Numbered from the stretch's first letter, positions 33,003 through 46,831 are shown. The stretch is DNA of 64,000 nt from Cheiracanthium punctorium (GCA_038373885.1 JAWZYV010012350.1:124001-188000), one strand, 5' to 3'. The notes: generated by a model from the letters alone, not told the origin. Made by a program: numbers and translations.

Positions 33003-33533
33003 TTAAATAGTTGTGTACCAGCTCTTTGCAAGGCAAGAGAAGAACATTTTCCTAAAATGTGATCATAACTACTTGTGACAAAACAGAATCTCCAAGAAAA
33101 AAGAAAGTTCTGTTACAGTCTTTTCTGTTGAAACTACCGCGTGATATATTAACGCGACGTAGAATTACTTAATGTTTTGTTAGCTGTGATGTAATACGGC
33201 TGTTAAAAAATGAATAGACGACATTGTTTCACAAAATGTTTATTAATGCGGTATATTGTGGTTTGATCAATATTGCCTTATCATATTTACTTACTATTAA
33301 TGATACTATATTTTACTGATACCAATACAATATACCGTCGTTTTGCAGCCGTTAATGCTTAATTTAAAGAAACGGTTTAGATATTTGCCACGAATGTAGG
33401 CTTTTACTCTTTGGTGATTCTTTGCAATTTACGCATTAGCATAAACTCTAATCATTTCAGTTTATGTTTGCCACTAAATCAGCTCTCCATAAATTTTTAC
33501 GCATAGTTCTTCTCAGATTGGTGTATTTAGCAC

Positions 33534-33722
33534 CAGGGCCCTATTATCGCATGGACAAATCGGGACTTTACCCAGGGGCCTCCGGCTCGAAACTGCCCCC
33601 AATTTCAAATGTTGTTCTGTTTTTATAAAAAAAAATATGAAAAATAAAACAAATTTTATAGACGGGGGGGGGGGCAATTTCAACAATTCCCGGGGCCCCC
33701 TGTTGGTCATAATCAGCCCCTG
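33534..33722. mobile_element. 189-bp hAT-type MITE, copy 1
   Basis: Ends CAGGGCCCTATTAT and ATAATCAGCCCCTG are inverted repeats. Flanks TTTAGCAC (33526-33533) and TTTAACAC (33723-33730) differ at one base. Same family as 49309-49501. Confidence 0.92.
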
Positions 33723-34678
33723 TTTAACACCGCAATATATTTCCTACTATTCGAAAACGTGACCCGTTTAAAATCTCAGTCTCAAATTGAAAATAATACT
33801 GGATAATTCACTTGTGAAAAAACAGCATTCAATTATTTTTCTGGCAACGTAAAGTAAAATATAGAATTATTTCACATGCGCGGCGTATGTTTTGCTTGTG
33901 AGTCCGTTATTCTGATTGAGTTTCGAAGGGGTTTTAAACTCGTGACGTCAAAGTGGCGCACATTTCACATGTGAAAACTCGGTTATTTTTAAATAATTTT
34001 ATTTATTTTTTTTCAACTGGCAATTTTAATCATTGTTACTGTCTCCAAGACAACCAAACCGCAAGATATCATACGGAAATTTTTAAGCTGCGCTCCGATT
34101 GAAATGAAAATCCTTCTTTACTTAAAAATTCGTAAAAAATCTCCTAAGTTATATTTTCCTCTGGTTTCTCTTTTAAAAGAGGGCGAAATGTATGCTCCGT
34201 CATTTGACAAAATATAAAAAAGTTATGACGGATAGAATTCAAGATGCAGCAATTTTAAAAATATTTTACGATAGTCAGCGTCAAATTTAATTTTATTTGA
34301 AAAATTCTCAAAAATCTGCAAATTATGTTACACAATCCGAACAAACAATTTTTAAAAGAAAATTTTCTCCTCTATCCGATGATGTAAATTTCGTTTTCTT
34401 GCGAGTGTAATTATCGGCGTTATTACGTATTAAGCGAGAAAAATCGCTAAAAATCGGACAAAACATAAAATGAAACATTTTCTAATTCGAATTTCGAAAA
34501 AATCACTCCGAGGCGTGTTAGGATCTGTCCTAGTGAAGCCGTATGCAAAATTCGGTAATTCTGCGACCCACCGTCTCGGCGCAATGCGATTGAGAGACGC
34601 TCGCAAGAAGATGGGTGGTCACAAACTTGCCTACCTACATAGCTACATACAATGTTTACTCTCGAATTTTATTATTTA

Positions 34679-37558
34679 CTAGCTGCGTACCCGTTCTCCG
34701 CACGGTGGGAAAAGCATATTTACCTTAAACATATATAATTCGAATTAAACCCAGTAATTCGGAATCTCAAAACGGGAAAAATTACTTGAATCGTGACTAA
34801 AAGTTGACGTCATGAGTGCAAATTTTAGACGATTGCAACATGACACAAAAACTACGTCAATGTGACTGGCGATCAAAAAAGAAAGAACTTTATGGTATGC
34901 AGACAAAACTTTTCTCTTTCGAAAAATGCCCGATTTCTACATCATATAATTCTCTTTGTGAGGTTTAATTTATAGCATTAATATATAGTATATACCACAT
35001 AAATAACATTACATGATGTTGACAATATTTTTATCTTGCATTTTTCACAGCGTGGACAATGCATTAGGGCAGTTATGTTACACACGACTTTATTAAATTT
35101 TACCTAAATTAAAAAACCTACATGATACACAATGGATGCATCATTTACGTTTAAAAGCCAAAAATGTACCCTGCTCCGTTGAAAATCATGTCGCTTTTGT
35201 AAACGAAAACGTTCGGGATGTAACTTCTGAAAAAAACTTGTTACCCTTATTGAACCTTAATGCAGTATCACACTTGTTACATAAAAGTGACGTTTATCTC
35301 ACTGTCAATTCGCCCTAATTAAATAACTAATTTCATTTTTCATTTTTTACAGATTACAGTTGACCCCTTTATAACATGGGATAATCTGCCAGCAAAACAG
35401 CAAAACTGACGTAAAAAATGACATCCACACTAGAAGGAAATAAAATTAAAAATATGTAGAATTGCATAAAAACTTCGATTATTTTTAAGGTGCAAGTCTG
35501 TTACAGTTCTATTTGTTTCACAATTGATGCGTTTTCACTTTTTCGATTCTTAAAAGCTGTAGAAATGAGTGGTTTCACATAATTGTAAAATTTAACAATT
35601 TAAGTGGCAACAATGGATTCCGTTGCTACGGAAACTATAGCAATGTTAAAAATAGAACATGAAATGGGTTATTCATGTTTACTTTGCTAGAACTGCCATA
35701 TTGGCGAAATTAACACCGCCAGTCGATGGCAAATAGCTCAAACCACAAATTAAACTTGACACTAAAGGCAATACTCTGTTTGGCGGAATTAAAAAAATAT
35801 ATATATCTATGCATACGCTAGTGACATCGGCTCATCTCAATTGTGGAATGGAATTAATAATATGTACAGAGTTGCACTACATTTGAATATTTTTCGCCAA
35901 CTTTGCTAAGAAATGTACTAAAGTAGGAATCAACAAACATTTCAATTCGTAAAACAAAAAATATATTAGACAGTATTAATTACGCCTTTCTAACAGCTTC
36001 TAGTAAAAGAAAATTCCGTAGCTCTGCTTTAACAAATAAGAATCAATTATTTGTTACACAGTACTTCGATCGCCAAATGCCAACATACACCATTTTGCGA
36101 GATTTTTTTGTTTTCAGGGAATCATTCGAAGCATTGATTTAACAGCAATCAAAATGGGAAATAGTTATCTATCATTTATATGGTTCTATCGCCAAAATTT
36201 AATGCAAGCATATTATTGATGAGCAGCAGTTATTTAAATATATAGCGGGTTTTAATCACCGTTAACTACCATGTACAAAATGCGAGAATTTCAATTTTCT
36301 GAAATTGGCGGAATTCCTCTAACTTAAATCAGTTTAATTAATTTGGTGAAAATTCTATAGATCGTCTAAAATCGCCTTAATAACTGCATTATTTCTGTAT
36401 GGAAAATCGAAGTATAGCGCCGTAAAATTTATACTTGTTATTAAAAATACTATTTCGTTACGCTCTCAGTAATTTGCGCCAAGCCCAAAACTGTACAAAT
36501 CGGTAGAACCTACTACTTTCTCAAAATCGCCAAATGAGCCATTTTTTTTTTTTTTGGCCAAACTAAAAAATATATATATTAGTCTAGGAAATTTCTCAAT
36601 CCCTTATTCTTTTACACATAAAAAACATTGAATTCCAGTTCTGATTCAACATGAACGCAATATTTTAATTAAAAAATAACTTTGTAAATAATCTAAACAG
36701 AAAAAACTCATTATTCTTTTATTTTTACTGCAGGAGTCTAAATAATTTAATAAAATAGCCAAACATGGCAACCTCGATGCTTATTTCTCACTTTTTTGAC
36801 TACAGGGTTACAATCACGGAATTGCGGAGAGCAAAAATTAGCGTTTTTGATGGGGTTTTTTATCAATATCTCCTAAACTAATTCGAATTTCGAAATTTAA
36901 ATTAGCGGAGGTTCTTTCTCGAAATTTTCCGAATTCGTGGATACCTCGTTCGAAACTCAACTCCCAGCCGTTTAGGAAGAGATGATGCTACACACACACA
37001 CACACACACAGATAGACGCGCACAGATTTTAATAGTATAGACTAGAATCCACTTTCTCAAAATCGCCATATAAGCCATTTTTTTCGCCAAATTATAAGGT
37101 TATACACTTTAGTCTCTGAAATTTACAAATCCTTTTTCTTTTGCGTATAAAAAATATTGAATTCCTGCTCTGATTTCCCACGCAGACGATATTTTAATTA
37201 AAAAATAACCTAGCAAATATACGAAACAGAAAAAAAGTATTATTCCTTTATTTTTAATGCAAGAGTATAAATCATTTAATAAATTCGCCAAACATGGCAA
37301 CCTCGATGCTTATTTCTCACATTTTCACTACAGGGGTTACAATCGCGGAGATGCGGAGAGCAAAAATTAGTGTTTTTGACGGGGTTTTTTATCAATCTCC
37401 TAAACTAATTCGAATTTCGAAATTTAAATTAGCGGAAGACCTTCCTCGTAATTTTTCGAATAAGTGGACACCTCGATCGAAACTCAACTCCCAGCGGTTT
37501 CGGAGGAGATGATGCTACACACATACAGACAGACGCGCACAGATTTTAATAGTATAGA
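34679..37558 (-). mobile_element. Helitron-like unit 2
   Basis: CTAG 3' terminus at 34679 with hairpin, and TCTATACTATTAAAATC 5' terminus at 37558 on the minus strand. Its 5' ~510 bp are tandemly duplicated (about 36530-37037 and 37040-37558), giving an internal second 5' end with (CA)n and the same AGACGCGCACAGATTTTAAT tail. Non-autonomous. Confidence 0.8.
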
Positions 37559-40500
37559 CTAGCTGCGTGCCCGTTCTTCGCACGGTAGGAAACGAATATT
37601 TTACTAAAATCTAATCGTAACTATCTATGCAAAAGCAAAATGTCAAAAAGTTCAAGTAGTCCTTTTGTTGAAACTACCGTGGAATATATTACGCAACGTA
37701 GGATTATGGTTTAGTTAGTTATAAGACGATTGTTGAAAAATAATTAATATAACACTTTTAATTTCACGAAATAGCTATTAACGTGGTATACTGTTCTTCA
37801 ATCCATATTATCCAAACAAATCTACTATTACTACCAAAGATAAAAATGAGAATACTATCTATTACTTATATTAATATTATCTATCTTCGTTTCTCAGTCT
37901 TTAATGCTCAATTTAAAGAAACAGATTAGATATTTTAAACCAATGATGCCTTTCTACTTTTTGGTGATTCCGTGAAATTTATGCGTTGCCATTAAAACAG
38001 ATCTTCATATATTTTTAAGCATAATTCTTGTCTGATTGGCGTATTTAGCACAGCAAAATATTTCATCTCGCAGTGGGTGAAAACATCCAAGCTGTACCAA
38101 TTTAAATATTATTTAAATCCACCATGGTTCAGACTCGTGAAAACATCAAACTGTGTAATCTCGAGGAACTATTTGGAATCGCTCAAATTGCGAATAGGGC
38201 GTTAAACTGTGTTGCAGAGTTTACGCATTTCAGACAACTTTTAATTTATGACGTCACGTTCTGACCAGGGTAATCGAATTTAGTCATTTCGCGCAGTAGT
38301 TTTCAAACGGAGTAATATTGAAACATACGACGTTGAAAAACTCTCGCTTGCAACAGAACTTTATTAAAGTTAATTTGAGAGATATTGGGGTTATTCCTAG
38401 CTAATCGGTATTTCAAATATTTTCCGTATCCATATTGCTAATGATGTAACTTTTGTGCAAGAGCTTGTTAAGTTGCTAAAATTTAACCAAAAAAAGTATA
38501 TCTAATATAGATAATATACCGCCAAAAGTCGTCCAAACTTGGCGACATTTTGCACGATTTTTGGGAATACATACAACGACCGTCTTCAAACCAATAGCGA
38601 ATACTATGCATTGTGTTAATTAGTATTTTGCATCTTGTGGCGACATTTGAATTTCCCACGATTTTAAAAAATGCAAGTTTCCTTTCGTTATTATAGTAGC
38701 TGAAAAATCACAGAGCTCAAAAATCGCTAAGGGTTACACGCGCATTAAACAAAATACTTGAATTTTTATAATAGTAAATTTTTGCGTCAAAGCCTTTTAA
38801 TGTTATTGGATTTCTAACTCATTTTTAAACTCAAGATGTGAAAATGACATCATTCTCAGTTGCGATATCTAACATGAATTAGTGAAAGAAGAAAAAGAAA
38901 AAAAATACACGTTATTTTATTTTCTACAGCATCTGATAATCTGGATGGAAGTTTATTATTTCGCTCCTGGTATACTTTTTTACCAAAACTTGTTAACCTC
39001 ATTAGGATATTTAATGCATTTTTTCATTCGTGACATCAAAATGACGTCAGTCTTAGTTGAATTATTGAAAGTACTAAATAAATAAATCTAGCTTTGCTAA
39101 CTACGCTCACGAATGTGCTGAAATCGGACATTTGGGTAGCTTTCTACCCTGAAAATTGCGAAAAATCCTAAAAAATTAGGGAACGGGTGGATTTCCAGAA
39201 TTTTAAAGCAGCCTTCGGACTATTCTATGTCGTTCTACATGTATGTGCAAAATTTCAAGTCGATCAGTCGAACAGTGCTGGAGGAGTTCCCGGACGAACA
39301 AACAAACAAACTTTCACATTTATATAATAGATTGCATTGCATGAAAACTTTGATTATTTTTAAAGAAGCGCAGATATGTTAATGTTCTAATTTTTTCATA
39401 TTTAATGCGTTTTCATTTTTCGAGTTTTAAGAGATGTAGATGTTAATGATTTCACTTATTTTTATATTTAACAACTTAAGTGGCAACAATGGATTCCGTT
39501 ACTACGGAAACTGTAGCAATCTTAAAAATAGAACATGAAATGAATTATTCATGTTTACTTTGCTAGAACTGCCATATTGGCGTAATTAACGCCACAAATT
39601 AATGGTAAATAGCTAAAAGGAATCACAAATTAAACTTAACAACAAAATTCAAAAATTTACCAGCAATCCTTACAACACCTACATTTTTTACCGGGCTGAA
39701 AAACCATTCTTATTCACCTCCAAAAGCATTCGTATTTTTAAAGAATTCCAATTTTATTACACCTTGTTTGGTGGGATTAAAAAAAATATCCAAGCATACG
39801 CTCATAATATCGACTCATTCCAATCGTGGAATGTAATTAGCAGCACAAACGCGAGAACATACTCTATTAAACACAGCGTTACACTATATTTGAATATTTA
39901 TTGCCAGCTTTGCTAAGAAAGGTAAAGTAGAAATCAACATACATTTTAATTTGTAAAGCAAGAAATTTATCAGACAGTATTAGTTATATGCATTCTAACA
40001 GTTACCAGAAAAAGAAATTTCCGTAGCACTGCTTTAACGAATAAGAATCAATGATTTTTTACACATTCGATCTCCAAAGTGGCAACATACACCATTTTGC
40101 GAGATTTTTTTCAAGGAATCATTCGAAGCATTGAAATAACCGCAACCAAAATGGGAAACAGTAATCTATCACTCATATGGTTTGATCGCCAAAGTACAAC
40201 AGGCATCTACTTGAAAAGGAGCAGTATTTTAAATTATTAACTATGAGTTAATGTGTTTCATTCATCGTTAACTATGATGTACAAAACGCGAGAATTTCAC
40301 TGACCTTAAATTTGGCGGAATTTCCCCTCACTTTAATCAATTTACTAAATTTGGTGAAAATTCTCAAGTTAGATCGTTTAAATTCGCCGTAATAACTGCA
40401 TTATTTCTGCACTAATAACTGCTAAATTTAAAAAAAAAATTAAAGCTAAACTCTAATAAAACCTACACTTGTTTTTAAAAATACTATTTCGGTACGCTCT

Positions 40501-41071
40501 CAGTAATTTGCGCCAAGCTTAAAATTGTGCAAATCGGTAGAACCTACTACTTTCTCAAAATCGCCAAATCAGCCATTTTTTTTTTTTCGACAAACTAAAA
40601 AATATACATATAGTCTCGGAAATCTCCCAATCCCTTATTCTTTTAAACATAAAAAAAACATTTAATTCCTGCTCTGATTTCACACGCACGCAATACTTTA
40701 ATTAAGAAATAACTTTGTAAATAATCTAAACAGAAAAAAATCATTATTCTTTTATTTTTACTGCAGGAGTCTAAATAATTTAATAAAATAGCCAAACATG
40801 GCAACCTCGATGCTTATTTCTCACTTTTTTGACTACAGGGGTTACAATCACGGAATTACGGAGAGCAAAATTAGCGTTTTTGACGGGGTTTTTTATCAAT
40901 ATCTTCTAAACTAATTCGAATTTCAAAATTTAAATTAGCGGAAGACCTTTCTCGGAATTTTTCGAATCCGTGGACACCTCGATCGAAATTCAACTCCCAG
41001 CGGTTTCGGAGGAGATGATGCTACACACAGACAGACAGACAGACGCGCACAGATTTTAATAGTATAGTAGA
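37559..41071 (-). mobile_element. Helitron-like unit 3 (composite of two Helitron parts)
   Basis: It joins unit 2 with no spacer: minus-strand CTAG directly followed by TCTATAC. Part X (37559-39331) ends with TCTATTATATAAATGTG, a second Helitron-like 5' end. Part Y (39332-41071) matches unit 2 from about 35460 onward. The longest open frame is under 80 codons, so it is non-coding. Confidence 0.85.
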
Positions 41072-44000
41072 CTAGCTGCGTGCCCGTTCTTCGCACGGTA
41101 GGAATCGAATATTTTACTAAAATATAATTGTAACTATCTATGCGAAAACAAAATGTAAAAAAGTTCAAGTAGTCCTTTTATTGAAACTACCGCGGGATAT
41201 ATTACGCAACGTAGGATTATGGTTTAGTTAGTTGTAGTACGATCGTTGAAAAATAATGATATAAATTTCACGAAATAGTTATTAACGGGGTATACTGAGC
41301 TTTAATCCATATTACCCAAACAAATCTGCTATCACTACCGGAAAAAAAATGAGAATACTATGTATTACTATCTTCGTTTCTCCGTCTTTAATATTTAATT
41401 GAAAGAAACAGATTAGGTATTTTAAATCGACGATGCCTTTCTACTTTTTGGTGGTTCTGTGGAATTTATGCATTGCCATTAAAACAGATCTCCATATATT
41501 ATTAAGCATACTTCTTGTCTGATTGGCGTATTTAGCACAGCAAAATATTTCATCTCGCGGTGGTGGAAAACATCCAAGCTGTACCAATTTAAGTAGTATT
41601 AAAATCCACCATAGTTAAGGCTCGTGAAAACATCAAACTGTGTAATCTCGAGGAACTATTTGGAATCGTTCAAATTGCGAATAGGGCGTTATTTTGTGTT
41701 GCAGAGTTTAAGAATTTCAGACAACTTTTAATCTATGCGGTCACGTTCTGACCAGGGTAGTCCAATTTAGTTGTTTCGAGCAGTAGTTTTCAAACGGAGT
41801 AATATTGAAAGATACGACGTTGAAAAACTCTCGCTTGCAACAGAACTTTATTAAAGTTAATTTGAGAGATATTGGGGTTATTCCTAGTTAATCGGTATTG
41901 CAAATATTTTCCGGAGCCATTATGCTAATGATGTAACTTTTGTGCAAGAGTTTGTTAAGTTGCTAAAATTTAACCAAAAAAAGTATATCTAATATAGATA
42001 ATATACCGCCAAAAGTCGTCCAAACTTGGAGACATTTTGCACGATTTTTGGGAATACATACAACGACCGTCTTCAAACCAATAGCGAATACTATTCATTG
42101 TGTTAATTAGTATTTTGCATCTTGTGGCGACATTTGAATTTTACACGATTTTAAAAAATGCAAGTTTCCTTTCGTTATTTTAGTAGCTGAAAAATCACAG
42201 AGCTCTAGCACGCGCATTAAACAAAATACTTGAATTTTTATAATAGTAAATTTTTGCGTCAAAGCCTTTTAATGTTATTGGATTTCTAACTCATTTTTAA
42301 ACTCAAGATGTGAAAATGACATCATTCTCAGTTGCGATATCTAACATGAATTAGTGAAAGAAGAAAAAGAAAAAAAAACACACGTTATTTTATTTTCTAC
42401 AGCATCTGATAATCTGGATGGAAGTTTATTATTTCGCTCGTGGTGTACTTTTTTACCAAAACTTGTTAACCTCATTAGGATATTTAATGCATTTTTTCAT
42501 TCGTGACATCAAAATGACGTCAGTCTTAGTTGAATTATTGAAAGTACTAAATAAATAAATCTAGCTTTGTTAACTACGCTCACGAATGTGCTGAAATCGG
42601 ACATTTGGGTAGCTTTCTACCCTGAAAATTGCGAAAAATCCTAAAAAATTAGGGAACGGGTGGATTTCCAGAATTTTAAAGCAGCCTTCGGACTATTCTA
42701 TGTCGTTCTACATGTATGTGCAAAATTTCAAGTCGATCAGTCGAACAGTGCTGGAGGAGTTCCCGGACGAACAAACAAACAAACTTTCACATTTATATAA
42801 TAGATTGCATTGCATGAAAACTTTGATTATTTTTAAAGAAGCGCAGATACGTTAATGTTCTAATTTTTTCATATTTAATGCGTTTTCATTTTTCGAGTTT
42901 TAAGAGATGTAGATATTAATGATTTCACTTATTTTTATATTTAACAACTTAAGTGGCAACAATGGATTCCGTTACTACGGAAACTGTAGCAATCTTAAAA
43001 ATAGAACATGAAATGAATTATTCATGTTTACTTTGCTAGAACTGCCATATTGGCGTAATTAACGCCACAAATTAATGGTAAATAGCTAAAAGGAACCACA
43101 AATTAAACTTAACAACAAAATTCAAAAATTTACCAGCAATCCTTACAACACCAACAATTTTTACCGGGCTGAAAAACCATTCTTATTCACCTCCAAAAGC
43201 ATTCGTATTTTTAAAGAATTCCAATTTTATTACACCTTGCTTGGTGGGATTAAAAAAAATATCCAAGCATTCGCTCATAATATCGACTCATTCCAATCGT
43301 GGAATGTAATTAGCAGCACAAACGCGAGAACATACTCTATTAAACACAGCGTTACACTATATTTGAATATTTATCGCCAGCTTTGCTAAGAAAGGTAAAG
43401 TAGAAATCAACATACATTTTAATTTGTAAAGCAAGAAATTTATCAGACAGTATTAGTTATATGCCATTCTAACAGTTACCAGAAAAGAAATTTCCGTAGC
43501 ACTGCTTTAACGAATAAGAATCAATGATTTTTTACACATTCGATCGCCAAAGTGCCAACATACACCATTTTGCGAGATTTTTTTCAAGGAATCATTCGAA
43601 GCATTGAAATAACGGCAACCAAAATGGGAAACAGTAATCTATCACTCATATGGTTTGATCGCCAAAGTACAACAGGCATCTACTTGAAAAGGAGCAGTAT
43701 TTTAAATTATTAACTATGAGTTAATGTGTTTCATTCATCGTTAACTATGATGTACAAAATGCGAGAATTTTACTGACCTTAAATTTGGCGGAATTTCCCC
43801 CCACTTTAATCAATTTACTAAATTTGGTGAAAATTCTCAAGTTAGATCGTTTAAATTCGCCGTAATAACTGCATTATTTCTGCCCTAATAACTGCTAAAT
43901 TAAAAAAAAATTAAAGCTAAACTCTAATAAAACCTACACTTGTTTTTAAAAATACTATTTCGGTACGCTCTCAGTAATTTGCGCCAAGCTTAAAATTGTG

Positions 44001-44535
44001 CAAATCGGTAGAACCTACTACTTTCTCAAAATCGCCAAATCAGCCATTTTTTTTTTCGACAAACTAAAAAATATACATATAGTCTCGGAAATCTCCCAAT
44101 CCCTTATTCTTTTAAACATAAAAAAAACATTGAATTCCTGCTCTGATTTCTCACGCACGCAATACTTTAATTAAAAAAATAACTTTGTAAATAATCTAAA
44201 CAGAAAAATATCATTATTCTTTTATTTTTACTGCAGGAGTCTAAATAATTTAATAAAATAGCCAAACATGGCAACCTCGATGCTTATTTCTCACTTTTTT
44301 GACTACAGGGGTTACAATCGCGGAATTACGGAGAGCAAAAATTAGCGTTTTTGACGGGGTTTTTTTTCAATATCTCCTAAACTAATTCGAATTTGAAAAT
44401 TTAAATTAGCGGAAGACCTTTCTCGGAATTTTTCGAATCCATGGACACCTCGATCGAAATTCAACTCCCAGCGGTTTCGGAGGAGATGATGCTACACACA
44501 GACAGACAGACGCGCACAGATTTTAATAGTATAGA
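41072..44535 (-). mobile_element. Helitron-like unit 4, near-identical tandem copy of unit 3
   Basis: X part 41072-42804 and Y part 42805-44535 repeat unit 3 in the same order with only scattered substitutions and small indels. It ends with AGTATAGA next to an (AGATA)n run (44535-44560). Confidence 0.88.
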
Positions 44536-44695
44536 AGATAAGATAAGATAAGATAAGATTATTTATTTATTAGTGTATACTTGCTTAAATTCTTTTGGTA
44601 AGATCTGTTGTTGAAGGTGGTATTGTAACTATTTTTGCGACCTCCTAACTGGGGATTGTACTGCCCGGAACGTGCAGTCCTTGTGAAGGGGGTTA
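44536..44695 (+). promoter_or_regulatory. Gypsy-A polypurine tract region
   Basis: AGATAAGATAAGATAAG microsatellite, then non-coding sequence, then GAAGGGGG (44685-44692) three bases before the LTR start. Such a purine tract primes plus-strand DNA synthesis in LTR retroelements. Confidence 0.75.
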
Positions 44696-46200
44696 TGTTA
44701 CGAATTTCCGGGCAACCCGCTGTTCTGGGGTTTAAAATAGTTTAAAACTCGTATTCTACGCGTCAAATAGTAAGTTTTGCTTTTTGTTGCATCAAAATCA
44801 GTCAACTAGAACACGAGATACGGAGTTTTGGGTTTTCCTTTGGTTTGTATAGCATTTTCTGGAAATCTCGGGAAATATTGGTCCTAGGCCTTCGATAACT
44901 TCACTTTTAGGGCCTAATTTTTGGCGCCAAATTTGGCGGTATTTCGTCAAAAGATGCCAAGCTTGGCGACATTTTGGTCATTTGGCGCGATTTTCCCAAT
45001 GGGGATTGTAAAGTTAGTTTTTCTGCATTAACATGCATAATAGCTTAATATTCTATAATGCATTCATAATCGAGTCTGTTCAAGTGCTTTCCACGGATGG
45101 TCCTCTCTGGAACCTTTTACGGTGTTCGTCGTATCGTAACCTAGAAAAGCAGCTGGTTGCCCAGTTCACAGTCAGTCTTGCTTCTGCTTACGCCAAGAGC
45201 AGATGTCCGTGGAAGCTTAAGGCTTTGTGTTGACGCTATAAAAACGGTGTTTTCGCTTGTTTATGAAGCTTTGTTTTTAAGTGCTGTGTATAAATTCTTC
45301 ATTTCTGAGTCTTGAAGGACTATTCAGAGAAATCCCTTGTATATTTCCACTAAATTTTTGCCTTTGGATGTGTTTTGTTGTATGTGAGAAATACAGCATT
45401 TGTGAAAGCTTCTGTACTAAGCGGACTGTTGAAAGCACATTACTGCCTGATTGTGCTTGTGAATTTTGAACAGTTGATTGTTTGACGAAATTCTATAAGC
45501 AATAAAGTTTGTTTTCCATCCCGACAAGTGGACTCTTTACTGGAACTTTTGACACCAACTGGACTTTAGAACGACGAACAGGGGTGGCGCCAGCGGGGTC
45601 ATCGGGGGGGGAATGCACCCCCCGTCGGGGATCACTGGCCCCCCTGTCGGGGAGTGTCGTCGGGGATTTTTTTAGAGAATTTGTTGGTTTAGAAAAACGA
45701 AGGAAGTTTTGCAACCAGATAAAAAATTCCATTCAAAGTGTCTTATCCGACCGTAGAGGTTCCGTTCACTTCCATTCTCATTCTGCTTGGAATTATACGA
45801 TATTCATAAACTGAATATTGATTATCTGCAGCTCGGAGTATGTTTCTCGGGATTCGAAGGAACCAGCGAACAAGATCCACATTTCTAGGGTAAGCAGGGT
45901 TGCCCGATCTGCTGACGATTGCCTTCGTAACGACCTTTTTAACTACGTGAAAATCACTGGGCTTTCCTATTAACCAAGAACAGATAATTAATGACCATCT
46001 CATCATAATAATTTTTAATATACGAAACCAAAGTAGGAAATTTATCTCTTACTCGAATACTTTTTTGAGAAGCTGTGCAAGTACTGAAACGTAAAATTGG
46101 GGGGGGGGTTGGCCCCCCTGTCGGGGAAGATGTCCCTCCCGCCGGGGAAAGTCTGGTGCCATCACTGACGACGAACCCAGGAATTAGCAGAGTATTCTGC
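44696..46200 (+). repeat. Gypsy-A 3' LTR, interrupted by a hAT element
   Basis: Starts TGTTACGAATTTCCGG. Contains a palindromic block GGCGCCAAATTTGGCGG (44933-44949), a TATA box TATAAAAA (45238-45245) and a polyadenylation signal AATAAA (45501-45506). A hAT element sits at 45579-46167. The right end was not found, so the limit is approximate. A diverged partial relative is at 51961-52590. Confidence 0.75.
45579..46167. mobile_element. 589-bp hAT-type element in the Gypsy-A LTR
   Basis: Ends CAGGGGTGGCGCCAG and complement CAGTGATGGCACCAG. Exact 8-bp duplication ACGACGAA at 45571-45578 and 46168-46175. G- and C-rich near both ends, no coding capacity. Confidence 0.93.
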
Positions 46201-46691
46201 TATATACATCTCGTAAAAATAGCAGAAATTCAGAAGACCTCGAAACGTGTAAATACAGCAAAATCTCAAAGTCGAATTTTTTCATGATTTCAATACTTTC
46301 CTTACACGGTTCATGTTCGGAAAGTAAAAAAGAGGGAGAGGCAGAAAAAAAAGAAAGAAAATCTAAAACCCTCTCATATTTTAAGTACTCACTAAAGTGC
46401 TACAAAAAGCGTATCATAATCCATATGTGTCGTCTTCATTTCTCTTCCTTCTTCCATTAAGGAAAGGGTATCCATGAGTGTGCCGAATTTGTCTTTCTTG
46501 TTCTATAAAAACTTCTTCAGAATTAAAATCGACTTCCAAAATTGTTTTACAACCTTCGTCTTGCGAATTCCAACTAAACCTCACTTTACACTAATATAGA
46601 TGCCTTTAGACGCTCATTAATATTCCCATAAAACATAAGCAGAGGGATCTGGCAATTTTTCGCCAAATATAGAAGGTATCGCCAAACTCTA
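46176..46691. other. LTR remainder and unassigned DNA
   Basis: It starts with the rest of the Gypsy-A LTR. A GTTCGGAAAGTAAAAAAG motif (46317-46334) recurs at 57863-57878 as the tail of the ~170-bp repeat family. No gene seen. Confidence 0.45.
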
Positions 46692-46831
46692 GGGATGGAT
46701 GAGAGATGACTTTTTACGAGACGAAAAAAAAAAATGTAACATTACAATATACGGATTTTGCGAGACGAGACAAAGCTTTTTGGCTGTTTTGCGAGAAGCG
46801 AGGCACTTGTTTTTCGTCTCGCGTCCATCCC
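46692..46831. mobile_element. 140-bp TA-flanked MITE (GGGATGGA ends)
   Basis: GGGATGGATGAGAG at the left and the complement of GGGATGGACGCGAG at the right, TA at 46690-46691 and 46832-46833. The interior has GCGAGACGAGAC blocks. Same family as the 6893-9784 insertion. Confidence 0.88.

Larger units (their letters stand above)
32362..34678 (-). mobile_element. Helitron-like unit 1 (partial)
   Basis: Element 3' end at 32362: on the minus strand ...CCCGTT region, a CGTGC/GCACG hairpin, then CAG-CTAG followed by T, as expected for a Helitron CTRR terminus. 32363-33500 shares sequence with units 3 and 4 (for example the GTTGAAACTACCGCG region). No TC-type 5' end is found before unit 2. Two MITEs are inserted in it. 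No Rep/helicase gene. Confidence 0.7.
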
